Assembly (NCBI GenBank): GCA_033722075.1
Contig: JAWVZU010000159.1
Span: forward strand, 1-9,230
Length of the DNA: 9,230 nucleotides
Reading direction: 5' to 3'
Origin: JAWVZU01 sp033722075
GTDB taxonomy: Bacteria; Pseudomonadota; Gammaproteobacteria; Xanthomonadales; SZUA-38
Every line of letters starts with the position of its first letter. The first letter of the stretch is position 1. The position numbers and the translations under genes are program-made. Of the stretch, positions 1 to 7,447 are shown in pieces. The notes beneath the pieces were generated by a model. That model had not been told where the DNA came from and ran no database searches. It was given only the letters and a program-made list of their open reading frames with translations.

Positions 1-1050
1 CAGGGGGCCGTCGGCCTCGGCGTCGACGCCGCTGCGTTCGAGCACCGTGATGGTTCGCTTCCCCTGAAGCAGCGTGGCCAGTTCCGCCGTCGGCAACGGA
101 GATCGCTGGCTGATGGCGACGACCCCCACCCGCCGACCCTCACCACGTCGCAGGTCGGCCAACGAGCAGAGCCGATCACGCTCGGCGCCCAGGCAGACCA
201 GGACCGCCTCCGCATCATCGATCTCGTGGATCGTCAGGGGCGCATAGGCGCGGCCGGTCAAGGCCGCAAACTCGGCCATGGCCTGGACGACGAGGTCGGC
301 AAGATGCTCTTCGAAAAATGGCGCCCGGGCCGCAGCGCACAAGCCAAAGGCATGCCGGTCCTGCGCACCGCCCAGGCCGCCGGGATGTGAGAGGTCCAGC
401 AGGGCCGGCACCCGCCGGCGCTCCTCGCCGAAGAGCATCCGCTGAGACGGGGTGGGTGTCTCGATCCGATCATCGGGTTCACCGAGATAGGCACGAATCA
501 GTTCCGCCCCGGGCAGTTGGACGACCTGAACCGAGCCGCCGATGCTGTCCGGATCCTGGAACACCAGGCCCGGCCGGAGAGACAGTTCGGACGCGCGGAT
601 CGCGATCAGGGTGAAGTCCACCGCCTCCTGGACATTGGCTGCATGGAGGTGGAAGCCGCCCGCCTGGACCAGCTGCTCGGCGATCTCGTCGCTGCCGTGC
701 AGGGACTGGGCGTGACGGGTAACCGCGCGCGGCAGCACCTGGAGTACGCACGGCAGCGGCTTTCCGGCCAGCGAGGGCAGATTGGCCAGCAGCGATTCAC
801 CCAGGGAGAACCCGACAGAGCGCTGCCCCATGGCCGACAGGCCGGCGAGGCGGCTTTCCAGTCCGCGGTTGCCGATCAGCTCGCCGGCCCAGGCGCCGAC
901 CCGTTCGTCGATCTGCGCCATGCCGTCCTCGGCCAGGCAATGGTCGGTGGCCATCGACGCGGCCTGGACCGCTGCAAACAGGCCCGTTTCGGCCGCGTGC
1001 GAACCGGGAAAGCGCGGCTGCGGCTGTTGTTCAGAGCGCTTCGTTCGCAT
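1..1050 (-). CDS. NifJ-like (pyruvate:ferredoxin oxidoreductase) N-terminal domains, degenerate; partial, runs off left edge
   Basis: The reading frame is open from the ATG at 1050 to position 1, giving 350 residues with no stop; the C-terminus lies outside the window. Residues about 24-180 follow domain I of one-chain pyruvate:ferredoxin oxidoreductase (NifJ): a shortened start, then VGFSLGESLLANLPSLAG in place of the usual TFTASQGLLLMIPN, then LPCVLQVLPRA and NVQEAVDFTLIA, close to NifJ LPTVFHVAARA and NVQEAMDLALVA. Residues about 280-350 follow domain II, ending ITVLERS like the NifJ IAVLDRT. The YPITPSS motif and the EMQSEAG segment carrying the TPP-contacting glutamate are not present, so catalysis by this chain is unlikely. 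The start is well supported: an in-frame TGA lies just upstream and GAGG sits 7 nt before the ATG. It overlaps the rnfB-type gene by 20 nt, suggesting coupled translation. A scaffold or electron-transfer subunit is inferred. Whether later NifJ domains follow cannot be seen. Confidence 0.8.
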   Translation of the reverse strand, partial: MRTKRSEQQPQPRFPGSHAAETGLFAAVQAASMATDHCLAEDGMAQIDERVGAWAGELIGNRGLESRLAGLSAMGQRSVGFSLGESLLANLPSLAGKPLPCVLQVLPRAVTRHAQSLHGSDEIAEQLVQAGGFHLHAANVQEAVDFTLIAIRASELSLRPGLVFQDPDSIGGSVQVVQLPGAELIRAYLGEPDDRIETPTPSQRMLFGEERRRVPALLDLSHPGGLGGAQDRHAFGLCAAARAPFFEEHLADLVVQAMAEFAALTGRAYAPLTIHEIDDAEAVLVCLGAERDRLCSLADLRRGEGRRVGVVAISQRSPLPTAELATLLQGKRTITVLERSGVDAEADGPL

Positions 1051-1897
1051 GATCGAGCCTCAAGGCATGTTCGGATTCGGCGTCTCGGACGAACTGGCTC
1101 TCCTCGAGCCAGACGATGGCGCCGGTGGGACACCGGCTGGTGGCCTCGGGGGCCTGGAGATGGAGCAGCTCTGCGTCCAATACGGGCAGGTTGCGCTCCA
1201 TCGTCAACAGTCCGGGTGCCGCATCCGCCACACATTTCCCGCAGGCGGTGCAGGCGACCCGGCACAGCGCCAGCATTTCGTCGCCGGCCAGCTCGGAGCG
1301 GCACTGGACCACGAGGTGATGCTCGATGGGCAATACCTCGAAAAGGCCCTTGGGGCAGATGTCCACGCAGTCGCCGCAAGCGGTACACGCGTCGGCATCG
1401 ACCACCGGCAGACCGACCGCATTCATGCGGATCGCGTCGAAAGTGCAGACCGCCTCACAGTCCCCGAAACCCAGGCAACCGTAGCGGCAGCCCTTGGTGC
1501 CCCCACCGACCGCAGCGGCCGACCGGCAGGACTCATGTCCGCGATACTCGGCGAGCTGGACGGCGACGTTCGTGCCGCCCGCGCAATGCAGACGGGCCAC
1601 CCGCTTCTGGGCCTCGCCGACGTCGACACCGAGATAGTCGGCGATCAGCGCTGCCCCGTCGGGGCCGGAGGGCGTGCACTCGGCCGGCGAGATCTTGCCC
1701 GCCACGACCTTCTCGGCAAAAGCGCGGCAGCCGGGCAAGCCGCAGGCGCCGCAGTTGTTGCCGGGCAGGAGATCGATCACGGCATCGACGCGGGGATCCT
1801 CGTCGACCTTCAGCCGCATGTGTGCCAGCGCAAGAAGCGTCGCCAAGGCCGCCGTCAGCAGGGCGAGGTAACCGATGGCCTGGAGGGCGTCTGCCAC
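1031..1897 (-). CDS. rnfB: RnfB-type membrane-anchored polyferredoxin
   Basis: This 288-aa protein is of the RnfB family, the iron-sulfur subunit that carries electrons between ferredoxin and membrane partners. One hydrophobic helix at residues 7-26 anchors it. The RnfB signature NNCGACGLPGC follows, with C49, C52, C57 and C74 (Cx2Cx4Cx16C). Next come RLHCAGG (C105), C137/C141/C147/C151 (Cx3Cx5Cx3C), C171/C174/C177/C181 (Cx2Cx2Cx3C), then C212, C216/C219/C222 and C256. This is the long, cluster-rich layout known from clostridial-type RnfB. In the last set the usual fourth cysteine near 226 is alanine, so C256 in SRCPTGAI is the likely ligand. GTG at 1897 is chosen because it places the helix at the N-terminus and lies 8 nt after the previous stop; a longer frame opens inside the previous gene. 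Only a weak TAGG precedes it. No rnfACDGE genes are in view, so it probably serves the KorAB cluster. The symbol names the family, not a proven Rnf complex. Confidence 0.88.
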   Translation of the reverse strand: MADALQAIGYLALLTAALATLLALAHMRLKVDEDPRVDAVIDLLPGNNCGACGLPGCRAFAEKVVAGKISPAECTPSGPDGAALIADYLGVDVGEAQKRVARLHCAGGTNVAVQLAEYRGHESCRSAAAVGGGTKGCRYGCLGFGDCEAVCTFDAIRMNAVGLPVVDADACTACGDCVDICPKGLFEVLPIEHHLVVQCRSELAGDEMLALCRVACTACGKCVADAAPGLLTMERNLPVLDAELLHLQAPEATSRCPTGAIVWLEESQFVRDAESEHALRLDHANEAL

Positions 1898-1905
1898 GGG
1901 GCGGC

Positions 1906-4317
1906 CTACTGGTAGGGCTTGGCGCGCTCGACCCACTTGGCGAGGTCGGGCTCGTCCGGATTGGCGGGTTTGCCCGGATGGATGATCCCCACCGGGCACT
2001 TCTCGGCGGCAATGACCAGCTCCTGGAAGGTCCCGGCCAGAGGGTCCTTGATGTAGGCCTGCTTGTTCTCGTCGTAGGCGAACATCTCCGGATTCAGCGT
2101 GGTGCAGTCATCGCAGGCAGTGCAGAGCGCCGTGTCGACGTAGGGCTCGTCGAGCGTGAACTGGACCTCCGGCTCGGCTGTTTCCGGCTCCGGTTCCGGC
2201 GGGTCGGCCGGCGCTTCCTCGGGCGCCTTGCGGGCGGCGGGTTCCGTCTTCGCTGTCGGCGGCGGCGCCGCTGCCGGCAGCGGAGAAGCCTCGTCGGCCA
2301 GCAGCCGGTCGGCGATGTTGGTCACGATCCGCCGGCTCAGCTCACCCACATCCCGCTCGAGCTGTTGCTCATAGGCTTGCCGAGCGGCCTCGATGGCCTC
2401 GTCACGCTCCGCATCCAGGCGATCTCTTTCACGCTTCAGCGCGTGGGCCACATGGGAGTTTTCGATGCCGCAGAGCTCCTGCAACGTCCGCCACGCCCGC
2501 GCGACCCTACGCACCGCATCGACGATGTGCGCATCCGGCACGGCTCTCAGGAGTTCACCGGTCGGCATGGCCAGGCTGACATAAGGTACCCGTCCATCGC
2601 GCTCTGCTTCGTCGGCCGCCAGGAAGTCACCCAGAGGCTGCATTGCCGGATGCCAGTGCGTCGCCGGCACGCACCAGAAGTGCTCCCGGTAACCGGGGAT
2701 CACGGCCATCAGGTCGGCGGCGGTGAACGCCAGCTCGACCTCGCCCGCCTGCCCATCGGCATCCGTGAAGGCGAAGGGCTCGCTGGCCCAAGCTTTCTCG
2801 GATGCCGGATTGTCGAGAAGAACCGCCTGATCGGCCAGGTCCGAGCCCTTGGTCGGATCGAAACGGAATGCGGGCATCAGCCTGGACTCGACCGCGGCGG
2901 CGGCCTGCAGAAAAGCCGGAATTGCCGCATCATCATCGGGGCGATGAATCACGAGCAGGGCGGGCCCCAGGTGTTCGAGCGCCTGCCGGAAGTTCTCCGC
3001 CAACTGGTCCGGCCTCGCCAGCGAGCCCTGGAAAACGAAGGGGCCGCTCAGGCCCAGAGCCATGTTGCCCAGCCGCGCCGCCCACCGCGATGGATCGAGG
3101 TCGGCCAGCGTCAGCTCCACCACGACCTTGACCGGAAGGTCGCCGCTCAGCAGAGTCAGCAGCTCCGCCAGCTGGGCTTCCGCCTGCTCCCGGTCCAGGA
3201 CCAGCAGGGTCGGACGACCAAGGCCTCGCTCGTGGGGATCGAGGTGACTGGCGTCGAAGCCCGCAAAATACCCGTCGAGCTGCTTGGGCTGGTAGCGGTT
3301 TTCGAGCTCGATCCGCGCCATGGCGGTATCGCGAACCAGGGCAACCAGGTTGCTCAGGTCACTCTCACCGCTCTCCTTTGCGGCGCTGCAATCACCGTGC
3401 ACGACGGAGGGAACCGATGTCTCGTCGTCTTCACCGGCGGGATAGATCGCCCGGGCCTTGTTCAGGGAGGCAGCCAGGGCGCCGATCCGCTCATGGCGAT
3501 CTTCAGGCAGGGGTTGATCGAGGCGAGAACGGCCGAGAATCTCGCTTAGCGCCTCGAAATCCAGCTCGTCGGCGTCACCGGCGCCGACACTGTGGGCGAG
3601 ACGATCGGGATCGCGCCCGCGGTCGCTGCGGTCCTCCTCGGCTCGCAGCCATGCCTCGAGGGCTTCGACCAGGTCATCGAGCTCGGAACGCCATTGTTCA
3701 TGGCGTGTTCGCCACCAGGATTGCAGCAGGAACCGGACCAGTCGCGCCGGTGCGGCCGCATCGAGGTCGAGCAGTTGTTCATCGCCGATCTCGGCGGCTG
3801 CCCACTCCAGGTTGGCCTTCAAGCGGTCCCTGCCATCCTGGCCGGCTTGCTTTACGAGCTCATCTGCCGCCTTGCGCCAGCGAGCCGCCAGTGTGTCCTC
3901 GGCGGTCGCGGGAACTGCACGCAGCCGCCCCTCGACACGCCGCAGGTCCTGACGAAGCCGCTCGGCGTCATCGCCCTGGAGTCCGTGCGCTGCCACCAGC
4001 TTGTCGCCGAGCGCATCGATCCGGACGCCGAGGGGCTGGGGCTCTCCGTTCGCAGAAAGAACCAGGGGAAAAGGCAGGCGATGGCGCGCCAGGTCCCGGA
4101 AACTGTGCATCTGGGCCGGCCAGACGTCGGCCGGGACCGACTCCCGATCACCGCCGTGGGTCCGGAAGGCCGTCAGTTCCAACAGGGTCCGACGCGAAGC
4201 CGCCGCCTCGCGATCGGGCACGGCCGGCTCGAAGGGGATTTCCGTGGTCGAATCAGGCGCCGCCCGGACCGCGCTCAGGTCGACCTCGATCGAGTCCTTT
4301 CTGCTGGCCTTGTTCAT
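1906..4317 (-). CDS. Large protein with degenerate NifJ-type TPP domain, coiled coil and C-terminal ferredoxin domain
   Basis: This 803-aa protein has no single family name I can give with confidence. Residues 1-360 are not recognised and are rich in charged helices. Residues about 365-505 can be laid over the C-terminal TPP domain of NifJ. TLLVLDREQAEAQL sits where NifJ has the GGDGWAYDIG metal/TPP motif, LPVKVVVELT matches the strand after it, GPALLVIHRP matches GPSLIIAYSP, and AVESRLMPAFRFDP matches AVE-GYWPLYRYNP. The GDGW and asparagine ligands of TPP-Mg are gone. Residues 626-675 form a charged coiled coil, and 680-716 are a Pro/Ala/Glu-rich linker. The last 85 residues are a ferredoxin domain with C732, C735, C738 and C774 (Cx2Cx2C...CPVG), enough for one [4Fe-4S] cluster. 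ATG 4317 has GGGGG 9 nt upstream and lies 21 nt after korB. A tethered electron acceptor for KorAB is inferred. Confidence 0.82.
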   Translation of the reverse strand: MNKASRKDSIEVDLSAVRAAPDSTTEIPFEPAVPDREAAASRRTLLELTAFRTHGGDRESVPADVWPAQMHSFRDLARHRLPFPLVLSANGEPQPLGVRIDALGDKLVAAHGLQGDDAERLRQDLRRVEGRLRAVPATAEDTLAARWRKAADELVKQAGQDGRDRLKANLEWAAAEIGDEQLLDLDAAAPARLVRFLLQSWWRTRHEQWRSELDDLVEALEAWLRAEEDRSDRGRDPDRLAHSVGAGDADELDFEALSEILGRSRLDQPLPEDRHERIGALAASLNKARAIYPAGEDDETSVPSVVHGDCSAAKESGESDLSNLVALVRDTAMARIELENRYQPKQLDGYFAGFDASHLDPHERGLGRPTLLVLDREQAEAQLAELLTLLSGDLPVKVVVELTLADLDPSRWAARLGNMALGLSGPFVFQGSLARPDQLAENFRQALEHLGPALLVIHRPDDDAAIPAFLQAAAAVESRLMPAFRFDPTKGSDLADQAVLLDNPASEKAWASEPFAFTDADGQAGEVELAFTAADLMAVIPGYREHFWCVPATHWHPAMQPLGDFLAADEAERDGRVPYVSLAMPTGELLRAVPDAHIVDAVRRVARAWRTLQELCGIENSHVAHALKRERDRLDAERDEAIEAARQAYEQQLERDVGELSRRIVTNIADRLLADEASPLPAAAPPPTAKTEPAARKAPEEAPADPPEPEPETAEPEVQFTLDEPYVDTALCTACDDCTTLNPEMFAYDENKQAYIKDPLAGTFQELVIAAEKCPVGIIHPGKPANPDEPDLAKWVERAKPYQ

Positions 4318-4338
4318 GCGCTGCGTCCCCCTTGCCGG

Positions 4339-5301
4339 TCACGCGCCGGGATTGATTGCGAAGCCGTCGAAGGCCGATTCCAGCACGTTGCGAACCAGCG
4401 CGGGACTGCTGGCCCGGGCCGGTCGACGCAGGTCCTCGTAGCAGGGCACTCCCGGGTTCCGGTAGAGCACGCCGACCGGGACCTGGCCCTCGTCTTCGGC
4501 AAGCGCTCGCGCGGTCGCCAGGTCGCTGACGTCATGGTCGCGCCGGTTGGTGTAGATCTTGGCAGTCGCCTCGCTCAGGGAAATTCCCTCGGACTCGAGG
4601 ACGAGGATCTTCTTCGGATCGTTAAGCAGCGAAGTGAACAGGTCCGGCATGAAGTGCGGGCAGCGCTGGAGGATGCGCACGAAGGCGAACCCACGATGGT
4701 GAAATGCCTCCTGCAGGACCTTGAACAGCAGCTCCGGTACCCACTCCACGACCTGGGCCACGAAGGACACATTGGTCACCCCCAGGGTCGCGCTCAGCGG
4801 GTTCAGCTCCTTGAGATAAGCCCCCTTGGGAGTGGTCGCAGTGGCCATCCCGGCCGGCGTCGTGGGCGATGCCTGGTTCTTGGTCAGTCCATAGATGTTG
4901 TTGTCGTGCAGGCAGGCGACCAGGTTCATGTTCATGCGGATCATGTGGATCCAGTGGGCCGTGCCGATGCTGCAGCAATCGCCGTCTCCCATGTTCACGA
5001 ACACATGCAGGTCGGGGCGCCGGATCTTGATGCCCTGGGCGGTGGGCAGAGCCCGGCCATGGAGTCCATGGAAGCCGTAGGTTTTCATGTAATGCGGGAA
5101 CCGGGCCGCGCAGCCGATCCCGGATACGAACACGGTCTTCTCCGGCGGCAGCTGCTCATCCCGGCAGAGCCGCTGGGTGGCTGCCAGGATGCCGTTGTCA
5201 CCGCAGCCGGGACACCACCGCGCCATCCGGCCCTGGTAGTCGTCGAGGCCGTGATACTCCTCGTCCAGTCGCAGTGCACATTCCGTCTTGAGTCCGAACA
5301 T
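4339..5301 (-). CDS. korB: 2-oxoacid:ferredoxin oxidoreductase subunit beta (KorB-type)
   Basis: This 320-aa protein is the TPP-binding beta subunit. With KorA it oxidatively decarboxylates a 2-oxoacid with CoA and reduces ferredoxin; in the reductive direction it would fix CO2. The TPP-Mg motif is GDGDCCSIGTAHWIHM at 105-120, followed by HDNNIYGLTKNQ at 132-143. The four [4Fe-4S] ligands expected of beta subunits are present: C30 and C33 in WCPGCGD, C64 in GIGCAARFPHY and C214 in RCPHFMP. Length is normal for the family. The ATG at 5301 lies 1 nt after the korA stop, and its GGAGG ribosome binding site is inside the end of korA, so the two are translationally coupled. The GDGD-IG-H spacing and the YGLTK(N/G)Q-SPT segment are like 2-oxoglutarate enzymes, but the substrate is an inference. 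The cysteine pair after GDGD is unusual. Confidence 0.95.
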   Translation of the reverse strand: MFGLKTECALRLDEEYHGLDDYQGRMARWCPGCGDNGILAATQRLCRDEQLPPEKTVFVSGIGCAARFPHYMKTYGFHGLHGRALPTAQGIKIRRPDLHVFVNMGDGDCCSIGTAHWIHMIRMNMNLVACLHDNNIYGLTKNQASPTTPAGMATATTPKGAYLKELNPLSATLGVTNVSFVAQVVEWVPELLFKVLQEAFHHRGFAFVRILQRCPHFMPDLFTSLLNDPKKILVLESEGISLSEATAKIYTNRRDHDVSDLATARALAEDEGQVPVGVLYRNPGVPCYEDLRRPARASSPALVRNVLESAFDGFAINPGA

Positions 5302-5302
5302 G

Positions 5303-7177
5303 TCAGTCCTCCTTCCCGAGGCGTTCCCGGATCATCGCTTCGATCGCGCCCGGCTTGATCGGCTGGCCGTGAACGTTGGACCAGCAGTCCACATCGATGA
5401 GGTAACGCGCCCTGAGCAGCCAGGCGAGGTTCGCAAAGCGCCGGTTGTCGGCGTCGATGAGCTCGTCATCCAGGCTGTCCGAGTAATTGATCTCCACGGT
5501 CATCACTTCATCGAAGCGCTGCAGGATTTCCTTGATGCCCGAGGCCATGGGCTGCAGGAACTTCAGGTGCAGGGAGGACACGTCCAGCCCGTCCGCCCGG
5601 GCGCGATCCACCGCTTCCTCGATGGCGCCCCGGGTGCTGCCCCAGCCGAGCAGCAGCAACCGGCCGCCCGATTCACTGCCGTAGACTCGGGGCGTCTTGA
5701 GGGTCTTCTGGAACGCAGCCAGCTTCAGGCTGCGGTGCCGGCAGCCCTCCTGATTCACGCCCGGCTCGTAGGCAACGGTGCCCTCTCGCGTATGCGCCAG
5801 CCCCGTGAGCGTGTAAAGCCCCTTGGGTTGTCCGGGGATATGGCGCCGGGAAAGGCCGGTTTCCGGATCCCACTGGTAGGGCCGATGGCCCTCCGGCACG
5901 GGACTCTGGTCGATCGGCGGGGCAAGCCATTCTTCGCTGAACTCGGGGCGCCGGAATGCCTGCTGACCGGTGGCCAGGTTGGCGTCGCTGAGGACGACGA
6001 CCAGGGTGCGGAAGGTCTCGGCAATCTTGCGCGCGGTGATCATGGCGTAAAAGCAGTCCTCGATCGTGGCCGGGGCCATGACGACCTTGGGCGCATCCCC
6101 GGGAACCCCGAAGATGGCTGCCAGCAGGTCGCCCTGCTCCACCTTGGTCGGCAGCCCGGTGCTGGGACCGCCGCGCTGCACGTCGAGCAGGACCAGCGGA
6201 ATCTCGGCCATGACCGACAGCCCCATCAGCTCGGTCTTCAGGGCCATCCCCGGACCGGAGGTGATGGTGACCGCGCATTTGCCCGCATAGCTGGCCCCGA
6301 GGGCGAAGGCGCAGGCGGCGATCTCGTCCTCCGCCTGGTGAACCACCCCGCCGACCTGGTCGAAGATGCCGCTGAGGTAATGGGACGCCGATGTCGCGGG
6401 CGTGATGGGGTACATGGCGCAGACGTCCATGCCGGCGGCGATGACGCCGAGGGCAGCGGCAGTATTGCCGTTCATTACCACCTTGGCTTCGGAAACGCCT
6501 TCCGAGGGGACGTCGTAGTGCAGGTCGAGGTGCTCCCGGGCCCAGGCAAAACCGGCCCGCATGAGCGTCAGGTTGCTGCTGACGGCCTGGTCGCCCTTGC
6601 GCTTGAACTTGGCCTCGATGCCCTCGCTCACCAGGTCTACGTCCCGGCTGTAGATATACGCCAGCATCCCCATGACGAACATGTTCTTGCCGCGCTGGGG
6701 GTTGTCGACGTGCTTCTTGCACTCCGCGTCCAGCGGGATCTCATGCACCCGGTAGCCGGACGTGTTCAGGTGGTCGACTGCCTCGGCATAGGCCTCGGCG
6801 ATGCCAGGGTCCTTGTGGTCGCGCCACTTGTCGTCGAGCAGGATATGGGCGCCCTTGCGGAACTCGCCGGCGGTTTCCCGGCCCAGGAGGACCTGTTCAT
6901 TGAACGCTACCACCAGGTCCGCGGCATCTCCCGCGTTGGTGACCGGCCCGGTGCCGATGCGGATCCGGATGCCGGAGGCGCCGGCCCGGCTGCGCGCCGG
7001 CGGTTCGATTTCCGCCGGAATGATCTCCACGGTCCAGACGCCGTTGCCCATCTTGGCCGAAACGGTGCCGAACATCTGCCCGGCGGTCTGGGCGCCCTCT
7101 CCGGAATCGGAAATGATCTCGACGACCTGTTCGTCCAGCCGGACGGCCTGGTGGATCGGGGTGGCTACCTCATTCAT
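5303..7177 (-). CDS. korA: 2-oxoacid:ferredoxin oxidoreductase subunit alpha (fused gamma-alpha, KorA-type)
   Basis: This 624-aa protein is the substrate-binding subunit of the KorAB enzyme. Residues about 16-190 are the gamma domain, starting with SGEGAQTAGQM, a nucleotide-type loop typical of KorA fusions. From about 232 the alpha domain begins with NGNTAAALG and YPITPATSAS (256-265), including the conserved threonine. The family signature SGPG (307-310) and RGGPSTGLPTKVEQGDL (335-351) follows. The C-terminal part (about 520-600) is the PFOR domain II-like fold. All expected motifs are intact, so it should be active. It heads the five-gene cluster; korB follows after 1 nt. The ATG at 7177 is preceded by GGGAG 7 nt upstream and AAAGG directly adjacent. 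A candidate FNR-type promoter lies about 130 nt upstream. In proteobacteria such enzymes usually act on 2-oxoglutarate in the TCA cycle or its reverse, but pyruvate or another 2-oxoacid cannot be excluded from sequence. Confidence 0.95.
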   Translation of the reverse strand: MNEVATPIHQAVRLDEQVVEIISDSGEGAQTAGQMFGTVSAKMGNGVWTVEIIPAEIEPPARSRAGASGIRIRIGTGPVTNAGDAADLVVAFNEQVLLGRETAGEFRKGAHILLDDKWRDHKDPGIAEAYAEAVDHLNTSGYRVHEIPLDAECKKHVDNPQRGKNMFVMGMLAYIYSRDVDLVSEGIEAKFKRKGDQAVSSNLTLMRAGFAWAREHLDLHYDVPSEGVSEAKVVMNGNTAAALGVIAAGMDVCAMYPITPATSASHYLSGIFDQVGGVVHQAEDEIAACAFALGASYAGKCAVTITSGPGMALKTELMGLSVMAEIPLVLLDVQRGGPSTGLPTKVEQGDLLAAIFGVPGDAPKVVMAPATIEDCFYAMITARKIAETFRTLVVVLSDANLATGQQAFRRPEFSEEWLAPPIDQSPVPEGHRPYQWDPETGLSRRHIPGQPKGLYTLTGLAHTREGTVAYEPGVNQEGCRHRSLKLAAFQKTLKTPRVYGSESGGRLLLLGWGSTRGAIEEAVDRARADGLDVSSLHLKFLQPMASGIKEILQRFDEVMTVEINYSDSLDDELIDADNRRFANLAWLLRARYLIDVDCWSNVHGQPIKPGAIEAMIRERLGKED

Positions 7178-7315
7178 CCTTTCGCTCCCGTCGATACCGG
7201 CTCATAAACTCCGACGTCGATCGCGCGAACGGCGCTGGGCGGGGCGGAAAACGTTACCTGCAAGCGCGCAGAGCGTTCCGGGGCTTGAATGACGCCATGA
7301 GTCTACAGCGCGCTC

Positions 7316-7342
7316 ATTTTAGGCGCGTTGCCAGGCCCACAA
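7316..7342 (-). promoter_or_regulatory. Candidate sigma70-type promoter for the korAB cluster
   Basis: On the minus strand, TAAAAT (7321-7316) matches the -10 consensus at 5 of 6 positions. The -35 position holds only a weak TTGTGG (7342-7337) at a short 15-nt spacing, as expected of an activator-dependent promoter. Transcription would start near 7309, leaving a leader of about 130 nt before korA. No riboswitch or attenuator was recognised in the leader; it holds only trivial short frames. Confidence 0.4.
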
Positions 7343-7343
7343 T

Positions 7344-7357
7344 TTGATCGAGATAAA
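7344..7357 (-). promoter_or_regulatory. Candidate FNR/ANR binding site
   Basis: On the minus strand the sequence TTTAT-CTCG-ATCAA matches the FNR/ANR consensus TTGAT-N4-ATCAA at 9 of 10 defined positions. Its centre (between 7350 and 7351) is exactly 41.5 bp upstream of the start predicted from the TAAAAT -10 box, the classical position for class II activation by FNR-family regulators. FNR-family regulators sense oxygen loss, and the downstream genes encode an oxygen-sensitive ferredoxin-dependent enzyme, which supports the call. It is a single site judged by eye. Confidence 0.45.
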
Positions 7358-7447
7358 AAAATGACCGCAGAAACCGGGGTTCTGAAAAACGCCGCAATGC
7401 GCCGCCGGCTCTGTCCGAACCGCCAGGTAGCCCGACCGGTTCCGTCG

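Noticed and set aside
1898..1999. Longer start for the RnfB-type gene at 1999
   Set aside because: The added 34 residues would lie within the end of the 803-aa gene and before the membrane helix; GTG 1897 fits the family start.
517..3549. A 1010-codon open frame on the plus strand opposite the RnfB-type and 803-aa genes
   Set aside because: Its product is Arg/Gly-rich without recognisable domains, and it lies antisense to genes with clear motifs, as expected in GC-rich coding DNA.
3592..5358. A 588-codon open frame on the plus strand across korB and the 803-aa gene
   Set aside because: It spans two real minus-strand genes and the gap between them and shows no domain.
5288..7207. A 639-codon open frame on the plus strand opposite korA
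   Set aside because: It mirrors korA, which has all family motifs; the product has only low-complexity Gly/Asp/His-rich sequence.
7178..7309. Short leader reading frames upstream of korA, for example 14 codons starting ATGGCGTCA
   Set aside because: No ribosome binding site or regulatory codon run, and no attenuator stem was seen.
7385..7410. Possible intrinsic terminator after the small membrane protein gene (minus strand, GC-rich segment followed by five T)
   Set aside because: Only a 4-bp GCCG/CGGC stem with an 11-nt loop can be formed, too weak to call.
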